DNA of 46,100 bases from JAVZIQ01 sp037440545 (GTDB lineage Archaea > Thermoproteota > Bathyarchaeia > Bathyarchaeales > Bathycorpusculaceae), in assembly GCA_037440545.1 (NCBI GenBank), contig JBBITX010000003.1, positions 1-46,100 of the forward strand, given 5' to 3'. Below the pieces are notes generated by a model, which saw only the letters and a program-made list of their open reading frames with translations, had not been told where the DNA came from and did not search any database. Of the stretch, positions 16,536 to 25,980 are shown piece by piece. Made by a program: the position numbers and the translations under genes. Positions within the stretch are counted from its first letter, which is position 1. Every line of letters starts with the position of its first letter.

Positions 16536-17336
16536 TTAGCCGACTATTTGGTTTAGCACATCTTCTGCTGAATATACTCCTGGACGACTTTGCTTCATGA
16601 CCCATTCAACAGCTTTCAGTGCACCTGCAACGAACGCGCTTCTAGAGAATGAAATATGTTGCAGGGATATCATTTCATGCGGACCTGCAATCATAACTTC
16701 ATGAATGCCGGGTAATCCTCCAGCTCTCACGGATAAGACCTCAAGCTCTTCGCGAGCTCTTTGAGAAGAACCCCTTCTGCCGTAGACAATTTTAGAGTAT
16801 CCTCTAATAGTAGAAATAAGGTTAGCAATCGACAGCGCTGTGCCGCTGGGTGCATCCTTCTTTCCAGAATGATGTGCCTCAACTATGCTTATTTCATAAT
16901 CCTCCGGCAAATAAGCCAGAGATTTCAACATTTTAAGAATCAGATTTAAGCCTAATGAGAAGTTTGAAGCAAAAACTGCTGGAACGCGTGATGAAACCAG
17001 GGTTTTAAGTCCGTTTAGTTGTTCTTCTGTGAAACCAGTTGTTCCCATAACTATTCTCTTGTTCAAGTCCACAACTTGAGGAATGTTTCTAAGTTCAGCT
17101 TCTGGAGTGGTGAAGCTAACGTAAACGTCTGCATTTTCCAGGGCCTCTTTAAGCCTTGAAGGGCTATAAAGTGGCAGTTCTAAATTACATATCCCTATTT
17201 CGTGAAGGGTTCTGCCTATGTTGGGATTTTTCGGTGAAGCTAAAGCACCAACTATTTCAAAGCCTTTGTTTAAGGCTTCAGAAATTAGGGTTTTCCCCAT
17301 TCTTCCAGTTGCACCAGCCACACAAATTCTAATCAT
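16536..17336 (-). CDS. dapB: 4-hydroxy-tetrahydrodipicolinate reductase
   Basis: NAD(P)H-dependent reduction to tetrahydrodipicolinate. The N-terminal Rossmann motif is VAGATGRMGKTLI. VSFTTPEA and MGTTGFTEEQL follow, and the signature EAHHSGKKDAPSGTAL (about residues 153-168) holds the catalytic His and Lys. ASNFSLGLNL is the substrate region. The 266 residues match the family. It overlaps the end of dapA by eight bases. Confidence 0.94.
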   Translation of the reverse strand: MIRICVAGATGRMGKTLISEALNKGFEIVGALASPKNPNIGRTLHEIGICNLELPLYSPSRLKEALENADVYVSFTTPEAELRNIPQVVDLNKRIVMGTTGFTEEQLNGLKTLVSSRVPAVFASNFSLGLNLILKMLKSLAYLPEDYEISIVEAHHSGKKDAPSGTALSIANLISTIRGYSKIVYGRRGSSQRAREELEVLSVRAGGLPGIHEVMIAGPHEMISLQHISFSRSAFVAGALKAVEWVMKQSRPGVYSAEDVLNQIVG

Positions 17337-18372
17337 AAGTTAAATCCTTCCAGTATCTCTCGAAATATAATCTCTCAGATAGGTCAACATCAAAGAAGTT
17401 TTCAATGGGAGCGAAAATTTCAGGGCTGTGCTCATATACTTCTCTCACGTTTTTTATTAAAACCTCTATGCCCTTACGGGTCATCTTACCCATAGGAGGC
17501 CTGAGGGGACCTGAGGGTAAGCCAAGAATGTTCATTAAAGTCTTGCATGGGAGGGGATTTCTAGCCTTAACTGTGACCTCTCCGAAATCCGTTTTTTCAG
17601 AGGTATTTATTGTTACAACTTGAAATAACGGTTTCAATTTTTCATAAATTGTTTTGGCTTCATCCACTCTACTTTCGAGCAGTAACGTCGTCATCTTCTG
17701 AACAGCTGCTGGGGCTATATTTGAAATAACCGAGATAACCCCTGAAGCTGCAATTTTTTCATCCACCATCATGTTAAAGGTTTTGTCGTCATCTCCGGAT
17801 AATATGTCAAAGTTTTCTCCGCAAAACTTCCTCGTTAACCTCATATTTTCAAAGTTTCCAGTGGATTCTTTAACAGCTCTAACGTTTGAATATTGAGAAT
17901 GGAGAATGGCAAGATCTTGAGGCAAAAGCTGGGTTCCGGTTCTTCCAGGGATTACGTAGGGAATTATTTGTAAATCTGGAAACATTTCGGCTATGGGCGC
18001 AATATATTCACGCCTTATCTCTAAGGAGCTAGGACCGTTATAGTATGGATCTACAAGCAATATGGCCTTAACCCCTATGTCATAGGCTTTTTTAGTGTTT
18101 TCTATTGCCTCCCTTGTACAATTGGAGCCTGTGCCTGCTATTGTCAGAGCCTTGCCACCACTATATTCATGTACTTTTTCAATCACATACCTCTTCTCCT
18201 CATGGTCTAACGTGGGACTTTCACCGGTAGTTCCAACGGCTAAAATTCCGCTGACACCCTGAGATACTTGGAATTCAACTAAATTTTTAATTCCCTCAAT
18301 GTCGATTTGTCCATTCTTAAGCATAGGTGTTATTAAAGCAGTGTAGCATCCTTTAAACATTTTATTCGCCAT
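17329..18372 (-). CDS. dapA: 4-hydroxy-tetrahydrodipicolinate synthase, with C-terminal extension
   Basis: Class I aldolase condensing pyruvate with aspartate semialdehyde. Schiff-base Lys168 is in RAVKESTGN, Tyr139 in PYVIPGRTG, and the threonine pair in GTTGES near 48-51. At 347 residues it is about 50 longer than the usual ~290-300. The excess is a C-terminal tail after VREVYEHSP that contains an aromatic and acidic stretch (FFDVDLSERLYFERYW). Divergent members of this superfamily (for example other pyruvate aldolases) also differ here, but first position in a full lysine operon makes DapA by far the best call. ATG 18372 sits where a leaderless transcript would start. Confidence 0.88.
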   Translation of the reverse strand: MANKMFKGCYTALITPMLKNGQIDIEGIKNLVEFQVSQGVSGILAVGTTGESPTLDHEEKRYVIEKVHEYSGGKALTIAGTGSNCTREAIENTKKAYDIGVKAILLVDPYYNGPSSLEIRREYIAPIAEMFPDLQIIPYVIPGRTGTQLLPQDLAILHSQYSNVRAVKESTGNFENMRLTRKFCGENFDILSGDDDKTFNMMVDEKIAASGVISVISNIAPAAVQKMTTLLLESRVDEAKTIYEKLKPLFQVVTINTSEKTDFGEVTVKARNPLPCKTLMNILGLPSGPLRPPMGKMTRKGIEVLIKNVREVYEHSPEIFAPIENFFDVDLSERLYFERYWKDLTYD

Positions 18373-18393
18373 ATCAGCGCGTCCTTACAGTTC

Positions 18394-18404
18394 GACTTTT
18401 AAGG
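18394..18404 (-). promoter_or_regulatory. TATA box of the dapA operon
   Basis: Read on the minus strand, CCTTAAAAGTC is centred about 27 bases before ATG 18372, predicting a leaderless or nearly leaderless dapA-dapB-ask-lysA-dapF-dapL transcript. Confidence 0.45.
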
Positions 18405-18474
18405 TGTAAAAATAGTCTAGTTAATAAGAATTTCGGAGAAAAATTTAAGTATTTTACAATTTTATTTATTTTTA

Positions 18475-18489
18475 TTACGTAAAACGTAA
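18475..18489 (+). promoter_or_regulatory. 15-bp palindrome, likely operator of the Lrp gene
   Basis: TTACGT-AAA-ACGTAA is a perfect inverted repeat (6-base arms, 3-base spacer). It lies between an AT-rich TATA-like stretch (18460-18468) and the ATG at 18505, overlapping the expected transcript start. The size and dyad symmetry fit Lrp/AsnC family sites, and position suggests autorepression. It is also within about 115 bases of the divergent dapA start. Confidence 0.55.
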
Positions 18490-18504
18490 CTAAAAGGAAT
18501 ACTA

Positions 18505-18915
18505 ATGGATGAAATTGATAAAGAGATAATTCGGATACTTAAGCGGGATGGACGAGCTACATACAATGAAGTTGGGAAAAAAGTCGGCCTCTCAGAGGGG
18601 GCTGTAAGAAAAAGAATAAAGGATCTGGTAAGCTCCGGCATTATAAAAAAGTTTACACTTAAGCTGGCACTTTCAGAAGGAGCGGAAGCAATAGCCTTAG
18701 TCTCTGTAAAACCTTCAATTCCAACATCAGAGATTTCAGGTGAGCTGTTAAAAATACCTAACGTTGAAACTGTGTATGAAGTTACGGGGGAGTATGATAT
18801 TGCAATAATAATCTCAGCGATGAACATTGTAGAGGTCAACGAATGTATTGAAAGAATTCGCAAAATAGATGGAATAATTAAAACCAATACTATGATCATT
18901 TTACGGAGTTGGTGA
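18505..18915 (+). CDS. Lrp/AsnC-family regulator, probably of lysine genes
   Basis: 136 residues. The N-terminal helix-turn-helix (MDEIDKEIIRILKRDGRATY, then KVGLSEGAVRKRIKDLVSSGII) is the Lrp DNA-binding domain. The C-terminal half is the effector-binding RAM domain (ALVSVKPSIPTSEI, VYEVTGEYDIAIIISA). ATG 18505 has AAAAGG seven bases upstream. It sits between and divergent from the dapA operon and before asd, similar in logic to LysM of Sulfolobus, which controls lysine genes; that function is inferred from location. A 15-bp palindrome precedes it. Confidence 0.9.
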   Translation: MDEIDKEIIRILKRDGRATYNEVGKKVGLSEGAVRKRIKDLVSSGIIKKFTLKLALSEGAEAIALVSVKPSIPTSEISGELLKIPNVETVYEVTGEYDIAIIISAMNIVEVNECIERIRKIDGIIKTNTMIILRSW

Positions 18916-19009
18916 ACATTTTTCAGTAAGATTTGATATAGGGGGAATTCCAATCGTGCTTGGGGAAAAATATAATTTCAAGATAGTCATTCCAAATGTG
19001 GGATCATAA

Positions 19010-20062
19010 TTGAGGTGGAAAGTAGCAATCCTTGGAGCAACAGGGGCTGTTGGCCAAAGATTTGTGCAACTGCTTCATGGCCATCCATGGTTTGAAATAG
19101 AAGTGCTTGCAGCTTCCGAAAAATCAGCCGGTAAAAGGTATAGGGAGGCGTGTAATTGGATATTAGAATCTGATATGCCTATTGGAGTAGCTGATATGCC
19201 TGTTGTGAACTCTGACATAAAATCTGTCAGGGATGCTGGAAACATAGACTTCGTCTTTTCTGCTTTGCCTTCAGATACAGCGAAGTCTGTAGAAGCTGAG
19301 TTTGCAAAAGAATATCCCGTCTTCAGCAAGGCAAGCGCCCATAGGCTTGAAGAGGACGTACCCCTTATAATTCCGGAGGTTAATCCTGAACATTTAGAAC
19401 TGATTAAAATTCAAAAGAGAAAAAGGAAATGGAGCGGTTTTATATCTACAGATCCTAACTGTTCAACTATACAGTTAGCTATAACGCTGAAACCGCTCAT
19501 GCAATTCGGATTGAAGAGAGTTATTGTTTCAACAATGCAGGCTTTAAGCGGTGCAGGTTTTCCAGGGGTGCCCTCTCTAAGCATAATTGACAACGTTGTG
19601 CCTTACATCTCAGGAGAAGAGGAGAAAATAGAAAAGGAAACATTGAAAATTCTTGGAGAATTGGATGGTTACAAGATAAGTCCTGCTAAGGTGCAGATAA
19701 GTGCAAGCTGCAATCGTGTGAACGTGAAGGACGGCCACCTTGAATGCGTCTTTGTAGAGCTTGAAAGTAAACCTTCGTTGGAAATGGTAAAGGAGGCATT
19801 TAGAAGCTTTAGAGGTGAACCGCAAGGGCTTAAGCTTCCCTCCGCTCCGGAAAATCCTATAATAGTTAGAGAGGAAACAGACAGGCCTCAGCCAAGGCTT
19901 GATAGAGATGAGGGTAAAGGGATGAGCGTGGTTGTCGGAAGGATTAGGGAGGACCCTGTCCTAACCCTTAAATACATTTGTTTGAGCCATAATGTTATTA
20001 GAGGAGCTGCAGGAGCTGGACTGTTAAGCGCCGAGTTAGCTGCTAAAAAAGGCTACATTTAG
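19010..20062 (+). CDS. asd: Aspartate-semialdehyde dehydrogenase
   Basis: Reduces aspartyl phosphate to aspartate semialdehyde, the step between aspartokinase and DapA. The Rossmann motif is ILGATGAVGQRFVQLL at residues 7-22. The catalytic Cys151 is in STDPNCSTIQ. SGAGFPGVPS and the C-terminal HNVIRGAAGAGLLSAELA are present. At 350 residues with this motif pattern it is the archaeal/fungal type. The frame opens at TTG 19010 immediately after an in-frame TAA, so no other upstream start is possible. TATAATTT at 18971 is a plausible promoter. Its stop lies two bases from the carB stop on the opposite strand. Confidence 0.94.
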   Translation: MRWKVAILGATGAVGQRFVQLLHGHPWFEIEVLAASEKSAGKRYREACNWILESDMPIGVADMPVVNSDIKSVRDAGNIDFVFSALPSDTAKSVEAEFAKEYPVFSKASAHRLEEDVPLIIPEVNPEHLELIKIQKRKRKWSGFISTDPNCSTIQLAITLKPLMQFGLKRVIVSTMQALSGAGFPGVPSLSIIDNVVPYISGEEEKIEKETLKILGELDGYKISPAKVQISASCNRVNVKDGHLECVFVELESKPSLEMVKEAFRSFRGEPQGLKLPSAPENPIIVREETDRPQPRLDRDEGKGMSVVVGRIREDPVLTLKYICLSHNVIRGAAGAGLLSAELAAKKGYI

Positions 20063-20064
20063 TT

Positions 20065-23000
20065 TTATGAATAGTATTCTTGGAGTGAGCGGGCAACTAT
20101 TTTTCCGTTTTTCAAATATTCTAAAGCTTTAGTTAGAAATGAGGCTAATTCAATAGTTGTGACGAGGGGCACATTAAATTCAGTAGCAACTCTTCTAATC
20201 ATAAAATCCTCAGAGGTTTTTTCAGAATCTTTCGATGGAACGCTTATAACTAGGTCTACTTTTCTTTGAGAAATAAGCTGAATTGGATTAGGATTCTTGT
20301 CCATTTCATGGGCTTTGTGAAGGATTACTGCATCGTTTATCCCCTCATTCTCCAGAGTTTCAGCCAGTTTTTTGGTTGTGTAAATTGTGAAACCTAATTC
20401 CCGTAAATTGGTCACAAGGGGAATAAGTTTCTCTTTATACGTGTCTGGGGCGTATAAGAGGACGGAACCTGCGTTTTTAGGCATTTCAAATTCTGCTGAC
20501 TCCAAAGCTTTTACAAATGCTTCGTAAAAGTTGTCGCCGAGGCATGCAACCTCACCTGTACTTTGCATTTCAACTCCAAGCAGGGGGTCAGCTCCGTCCA
20601 GCCTCATAAAGCTAAACTGGGGAACTTTAACTCCTACATGTCGAATACTTTCAGGGCTGGATATTTTTAATTCTTTAAGCTTTTTACCAAGCATAGCCAG
20701 CGTAGATAACTCCATAAGGTTTGTTCCAATGGTCTTGCTTACAAAAGGCATAGATCTTGAAGCCCTCAAGTTGCATTCTATTACGTACACCTCGCCGTCT
20801 TTGAATATGTATTGCACGTTGAATGGACCTTTAATTTTGAGGGATTTAGCTATTTTATTGGTGTAGTCCTTTATTTTTTGGATAATCTTTTCAGGAAGTG
20901 TCTGAGGCGGTATGCACATGACGGAGTCCCCGCTGTGAACTCCGGCGTTTTCTATGTGCTCAATTATGGCTCCTATGAAGACTTCTTCACCGTCCGATAC
21001 GCCGTCTACGTCAACTTCCTTTGCATTTTCAATAAACTTTGATATTACAACTGGATGCTCAGGCGAAACTTTTGTCGCCAGTTCAAGGTAGTTTTTAAGC
21101 TCCTCTTTTGAGTGCGCCGTCTTCATACCTGAACCTGATAAGACATAACTTGGCCTAACCAGAACGGGAAAGCCTATTTCTTCAGCAAATTTGACGGCTT
21201 CGTCAATTGTTGTAAGCTTACTCCATTTTGGCTGGGGAATGCCGAGCTCCTCCAGAAGTTTGCTGAACTTAGATCTGTCCTCAGCTCTGTCTATGCTTTC
21301 TGCAGGGGTTCCTAGAAGCTTAACCCCAAGTTTAGCAAGTTTCAAAGCCATGTTATTGGGAATTTGTCCTCCTACGCTTACCACTATTCCAATTGGGTTT
21401 TCCTTTTCATATATGTCTAAAACCCGCTCTAACGTTAACTCCTCAAAGTAAAGCTTGTCACATATATCATGGTCTGTAGAGACGGTTTCAGGGTTATAAT
21501 TCACAACAATAACCTCGTTTATGCCGTATTTTTTAAGAGCCCATACAGTGTTCACGGCGCACCAGTCAAATTCAACGCTTGAGCCTATTCTGAAAACTCC
21601 TGCTCCTAAAACTATGGCCTTACTACGGCCTGTTTCAAATTCTATGTCGTTTTCGCTTCCGCCATAAGTCAGGTAAAGGTAGTTTGTTTTCGCAGGCCAT
21701 TCAGCAGCTAACGTGTCTATCTGCTTGACCACGGGAACTATACCTTTCCTTTTTCTCCATTCTCTTATTTTTAACTCTTCGCTGCCCAGGCAATCTGCAA
21801 TTTGTTTGTCTGAAAAACCTAAACGTTTAGCTTCCCTTATAACTTCTAAGGCTTCACCGCTGTTTATGTCTAGAGTTTTTAATTTACTCTCCATTTCAAT
21901 TATGTTCTTTATTTTATAGAGATACCATGGATCAACACCGCTTAAATTATATATTTCTTCAATTGGCATGCCGATTTTTATAGCCTTAACTATTTTGAAA
22001 AGTCTCTCATCTGTTGGTTCCGCTAAAGCTCTTTTTAAAGACTGAAGTGATTCAAAATCGTTATCTTCACCGTTACATACCAGTCCAGCCTTTCCAATGT
22101 CAAGCATTCTAACTGCTTTCTGTAAGGCTTCCTCGAAGCATCTGCCAATGGCCATTACTTCTCCGACAGATTTCATTTGAGGCCCAAGTTTTCTTTCCAC
22201 GTCCTTAAACTTCTGAAAGTCCCATCTGGGAATTTTCACAACTAAATAATCTAATGACGGTTCAAAACATGCAGTTGTGATCCCAGTGACTTTATTGATT
22301 AATTCTGGAAGTAGGTATCCTATTGCTAACTTAGTCGCTATGTAAGCCAGCGGGTAACCTGTTGCTTTACTTGCTAGAGCTGAACTTCTTGACATGCGGG
22401 CGTTAACTTCGATGGCGCGAAATTCTTCTGAAAATGGATGTAAAGCCCATTGAATGTTGCACTCTCCAACTATGCCTAAGCTTTGAATGACCTTTATCGA
22501 TGCTGAACGGAGAAGGTGATATTCCCTGTTTGTTAAAGTTTGGGAGGGGGCTACAACAATTGAGTCGCCTGTGTGGACGCCCATAGGGTCAAAATTCTCC
22601 ATGTTGCAAACTGTTATGCAATTGTTCGATCTATCTCTCATCACTTCGTATTCGATTTCCTTCCATTTGCCTACATATTCTTCAACTAGAACTTGGGATA
22701 TCATGCTTTGAGCTAGGGCCCTCGCTGCCAGCTGCCTCAAATTTTCAGCGTTCTGGGCGACACCTGAGCCCTTCCCGCCTAGGGTGTATGCCACCCTCAA
22801 AATGACTGGATATCCTATTTCCTCAGCTGCCTTCAAAGCCTCTTCAACCGATGTGGCAGGTTTGCTTTTAAGAACAGGTATTTCAGCCTTAATCATAGCC
22901 TGTCTGAAAAGTTCTCTATCTTCAGTTGCCTCTATGGCAGATATTGGGGTTCCTAAAACTTCAACGCCATATTTTTCAAGTATGCCTTCCCTTGCCAGTT

Positions 23001-23301
23001 GGACACCGCAGTTTAGAGCTGTCTGTCCTCCAAAGCCAAGCAGTATTCCATCAGGCTTTTCTTTTTTAATAACCTCTTCAACATATCGAGGCTCGACCGG
23101 TAGAAGATAAACCTTACTTGCCAGTCTCGGATCAGTTTGTATAGTTGCTACATTTGGGTTGATGAGAACAGCCTCTATTCCTTCCTCTACTAATGCTTTA
23201 AGACATTGGCTTCCTGAATAGTCAAATTCTGCAGCTTCTCCAATTTTTATTGCACCGCTTCCCAGGACCAAAACCTTCTTTATCCACTCATACTTTGGCA
23301 T
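20065..23301 (-). CDS. carB: Carbamoyl-phosphate synthase large subunit
   Basis: Makes carbamoyl phosphate from bicarbonate, ammonia (delivered from CarA) and two ATP, for arginine and pyrimidines. The two homologous ATP-grasp halves are both intact: KVLVLGSGAIKIGEAAEFDYSG and ILRVAYTLGGKGSGVAQN in the first, KAIVLGAGVFRIGSSVEFDW and VLVRPSYVLSGSGMKTAHS in the second. A C-terminal MGS-like allosteric domain (about residues 940-1078) ends the protein. The 1078 residues are full length. ATG 23301 directly abuts the carA stop. It is the last gene of argG-argH-carA-carB. Confidence 0.96.
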   Translation of the reverse strand: MPKYEWIKKVLVLGSGAIKIGEAAEFDYSGSQCLKALVEEGIEAVLINPNVATIQTDPRLASKVYLLPVEPRYVEEVIKKEKPDGILLGFGGQTALNCGVQLAREGILEKYGVEVLGTPISAIEATEDRELFRQAMIKAEIPVLKSKPATSVEEALKAAEEIGYPVILRVAYTLGGKGSGVAQNAENLRQLAARALAQSMISQVLVEEYVGKWKEIEYEVMRDRSNNCITVCNMENFDPMGVHTGDSIVVAPSQTLTNREYHLLRSASIKVIQSLGIVGECNIQWALHPFSEEFRAIEVNARMSRSSALASKATGYPLAYIATKLAIGYLLPELINKVTGITTACFEPSLDYLVVKIPRWDFQKFKDVERKLGPQMKSVGEVMAIGRCFEEALQKAVRMLDIGKAGLVCNGEDNDFESLQSLKRALAEPTDERLFKIVKAIKIGMPIEEIYNLSGVDPWYLYKIKNIIEMESKLKTLDINSGEALEVIREAKRLGFSDKQIADCLGSEELKIREWRKRKGIVPVVKQIDTLAAEWPAKTNYLYLTYGGSENDIEFETGRSKAIVLGAGVFRIGSSVEFDWCAVNTVWALKKYGINEVIVVNYNPETVSTDHDICDKLYFEELTLERVLDIYEKENPIGIVVSVGGQIPNNMALKLAKLGVKLLGTPAESIDRAEDRSKFSKLLEELGIPQPKWSKLTTIDEAVKFAEEIGFPVLVRPSYVLSGSGMKTAHSKEELKNYLELATKVSPEHPVVISKFIENAKEVDVDGVSDGEEVFIGAIIEHIENAGVHSGDSVMCIPPQTLPEKIIQKIKDYTNKIAKSLKIKGPFNVQYIFKDGEVYVIECNLRASRSMPFVSKTIGTNLMELSTLAMLGKKLKELKISSPESIRHVGVKVPQFSFMRLDGADPLLGVEMQSTGEVACLGDNFYEAFVKALESAEFEMPKNAGSVLLYAPDTYKEKLIPLVTNLRELGFTIYTTKKLAETLENEGINDAVILHKAHEMDKNPNPIQLISQRKVDLVISVPSKDSEKTSEDFMIRRVATEFNVPLVTTIELASFLTKALEYLKNGKIVARSLQEYYS

Positions 23302-24456
23302 CTAGTTCACCTCCATGGCTAGGATAAAATAGTCGAAAAGAAAGCCTGTGTCAAATGGCCCGGGACTTGCCTCTGGATGAAACTGGACAGCGAAAATTGG
23401 CTTTTCCTTGTGTTTTAGACCTTCAATAGTTTTGTCATTTGCATTTAAAAACCAGACCTTAAGATCTGTTTCGTTTAGAGAGTCTCCATCTACGGCGTAA
23501 CCATGATTTTGCGTTGTAATGTAACAGTTATTCGTTTCAAGGTCTAAAGCCGGCTGGTTCTGCGAACGATGCCCATACTTCATTTTGTATGTGTCAGCGC
23601 CTAAAGCAAGAGCCAATATCTGATTTCCTAGGCATATTCCCATTATCGGCAGCCCCTCACCCAAAAGTGTTCTGATGCAGTCTATTGTTTCAACGCATTT
23701 CTTAGGATCCCCTGGGCCGTTACTTATAAGAATCCCGTGGGGCTTATACTCCAATATTTCTTCAGCTGAAAAATTGTAAGGTACACGTATGACGCATAAT
23801 CCACGAGAAATTAAGTTTGCTATGATGCTATTTTTCACACCGCAGTCAATTAATACGACAACCTTTTTCCCTTCCGGGTTATAGAGCACTGGGTGCCTTA
23901 CGGAAACTTCGTCAACCAGATTTCTCGAGCTAAGTTCCGGGACATACTTAACCTCTTCCAAAAGCCTTTCAAATTCTGGAATCTCTTTTCCTTCAAAAAC
24001 TTGTAAGATACCACGCATCACGCCGGTATTTCTCAACTTCTTGGCTATCATTCGCGTATCAACTCCGAAAATTCCAGGAACACCCTCTTCTTCAAGCCAT
24101 TCATCTAAAGTTTTCTCAGAAGCCCAATGATGCGGATTCCTGCATAGTTCATGAATTACGAGTCCCGCGACTTTAACTCCGTCAGACTCGAAAGAGGAAT
24201 ATAAATTTCCGTTTGACTGTTCTGGAACGCCGTAGTTGCCTATTGATGGATAGGTTAGTGTTAGTATTTGGCCGTGGTAAGAGGGGTCTGTTAAAGATTC
24301 TACATAACCAACCATGGATGTTGAAAAAACGACTTCTCCTGAAGTTTTCTTCGTCGCACCGAATCCTAAACCGGTGAAGAACGATCCGTCTTCTAAAACT
24401 AGTACTGCTTTCCTTTTTTCTCGGGGCAGTTTTTCCTTACCCAGAAGCCCTAGCAA
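23302..24456 (-). CDS. carA: Carbamoyl-phosphate synthase small (glutaminase) subunit
   Basis: Hydrolyses glutamine to feed ammonia to CarB. The N-terminal CPSase_sm domain has VLEDGSFFTGLGFGA and EVVFSTSMVGYVESLTDPSY. The class I glutamine amidotransferase domain has the nucleophile in MGICLGNQ, followed by MKYGHRSQNQP, and the His/Glu pair in VQFHPEASPGP. The 384 residues match the family. The frame opens at TTG 24456, overlapping the argH stop; a slightly shorter N terminus cannot be excluded. Confidence 0.95.
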   Translation of the reverse strand: MLGLLGKEKLPREKRKAVLVLEDGSFFTGLGFGATKKTSGEVVFSTSMVGYVESLTDPSYHGQILTLTYPSIGNYGVPEQSNGNLYSSFESDGVKVAGLVIHELCRNPHHWASEKTLDEWLEEEGVPGIFGVDTRMIAKKLRNTGVMRGILQVFEGKEIPEFERLLEEVKYVPELSSRNLVDEVSVRHPVLYNPEGKKVVVLIDCGVKNSIIANLISRGLCVIRVPYNFSAEEILEYKPHGILISNGPGDPKKCVETIDCIRTLLGEGLPIMGICLGNQILALALGADTYKMKYGHRSQNQPALDLETNNCYITTQNHGYAVDGDSLNETDLKVWFLNANDKTIEGLKHKEKPIFAVQFHPEASPGPFDTGFLFDYFILAMEVN

Positions 24457-25970
24457 ACTGTTACACCCCCACTTTTAAATTTTTCGGTTATACGGTTTTG
24501 CACAATTTTAGAAATAAAAATGCGGAGTTTTTCGTGTGCTTCCCTAATTCTACCTTCCATTTCAGCCACGCTTGTTTCATTTCGAGTTAGAAGATTTCTC
24601 CTGAAAGCGATCATTCTTCGAACCTCCGATGGCGAAGGCCCTCCTCGAACGTTGTGATTTTTAATAAAACTGACTACATCGGTTACAGCCTGGAAATCGC
24701 TTGAACTTATTTTTAATGTTACATCTCCAATTTCCTTAGCGATTTTTTCCAGCATTTCCGGCTTTGCATCTTTCAATTCTATTCCGTTATCGCTTAACCA
24801 TCTTACAAATGCGCCTACGATCTTATGAGCCGTCCTGAACGAAACTTTATGTTTCTGGAATAAAACTCTGATAAGCTCAGTCAGTGTAGTGAACTTCAAA
24901 CTTTGACTCTCAGCACTGGACTCCTTAATTTTACATAGCATTATTAAGTCGAAAAGCATAGTAATAGCTTGATTTGTTTTATTGAGTGAATCCCAAAGTT
25001 TTGGAGTGATTTCCTGAAAATCTAAGTTGTAACCGGAAGGTAGAGCTTTCAATGTTAATGTGCAAGTCGTAAAGTTGCCAATTATATGGCTCGTCCTTGA
25101 ACGGATAACTTCGAGAACATCAGGATTCTTTTTATGGGGCATTATGCTGCTTGTCGAACAGAACTCATCTGGAAGTTCAACTAACCCAAATTCAGGTGTG
25201 CTCCAGATTATCAAGTCCTCGGCTAGGCGGCTTATGTCAATGGCTATTATGGAAAGTATCCCTAATGTTTCTAAAATGAAATCTCGACTGTTAACGGCAT
25301 CTATGGAGTTCTCAAGTATCTGGTTGAAACCTAAAAGCTCGGCGACTTTTTCCCTGTTTATTGGAAAACTTGTTGTTGCCATTGCCGCTGCTCCCATGGG
25401 GCAAACGTTAATCCTTTCAAAACATTCTCTAATTCTTTCTAGGCTTCTTTGGAATGTATCAAATTGAAATAAAAGGTAGTGGGCGAAGGTTATAGGTTGG
25501 GCTGGCCTTAAATGGGTATATCCAGGTATAATTGTTTCAACATGCTTCTCAGCTTTTTCTATGAGATTTTTCTGAAACTTAAGCATGACTTTTAATAGGT
25601 TTATTAGTTCCTCCCGTAGCTCCATCCTTATGGCTGTTGCAACCTGATCATTCCTGCTTTTTGCTATGTGAAGGTTTTCACCTGCGTCCTTAGCGATTTT
25701 AATTACTTCCTCTTCTAAGTATACGTGAATATCTTCAAGCCAAGGCTTTATTTTCGGTTTGACTCTCTTCCTTATCTTTTCAAGAGCCGATAGAAGTTGA
25801 ATCCCCTGTTCATTATCTATTATTTTCTGTTCCATCAACATTATTGTATGAGCTTCATTTATCTCGATAACGTGCTTTAGTAGCCTCTCATCCTCTTTTA
25901 TGGAAGATATGAAAAGTGTTACATCTTTTCTGGATGATTTTATCCTGCCATTTTTGAAAAGCACGCTCAA
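24450..25970 (-). CDS. argH: Argininosuccinate lyase
   Basis: Splits argininosuccinate into arginine and fumarate. The fumarase/aspartase signature SSIMPHKKNPDVLEV is near residue 280. HIAKSRNDQVATAIRMELRE near 105 and GYTHLRPAQPITFAHYLL near 155 are also diagnostic. At 506 residues it is about 40 longer than most homologues, through an extended C terminus (ISSSDFQAV onward into an EAHEKLR helix). It begins ten bases after the argG stop. Confidence 0.94.
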   Translation of the reverse strand: MSVLFKNGRIKSSRKDVTLFISSIKEDERLLKHVIEINEAHTIMLMEQKIIDNEQGIQLLSALEKIRKRVKPKIKPWLEDIHVYLEEEVIKIAKDAGENLHIAKSRNDQVATAIRMELREELINLLKVMLKFQKNLIEKAEKHVETIIPGYTHLRPAQPITFAHYLLFQFDTFQRSLERIRECFERINVCPMGAAAMATTSFPINREKVAELLGFNQILENSIDAVNSRDFILETLGILSIIAIDISRLAEDLIIWSTPEFGLVELPDEFCSTSSIMPHKKNPDVLEVIRSRTSHIIGNFTTCTLTLKALPSGYNLDFQEITPKLWDSLNKTNQAITMLFDLIMLCKIKESSAESQSLKFTTLTELIRVLFQKHKVSFRTAHKIVGAFVRWLSDNGIELKDAKPEMLEKIAKEIGDVTLKISSSDFQAVTDVVSFIKNHNVRGGPSPSEVRRMIAFRRNLLTRNETSVAEMEGRIREAHEKLRIFISKIVQNRITEKFKSGGVTVC

Positions 25971-25980
25971 ACTGTTTCCT

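Noticed and set aside
18944..18951. GGAATTCC palindrome upstream of asd
   Set aside because: Eight bases with no spacing or partner; likely chance.
18462..18953. A long minus-strand frame opposite the Lrp gene
   Set aside because: It is a composition shadow of a clear Lrp-family gene on the plus strand and contains no family motif.
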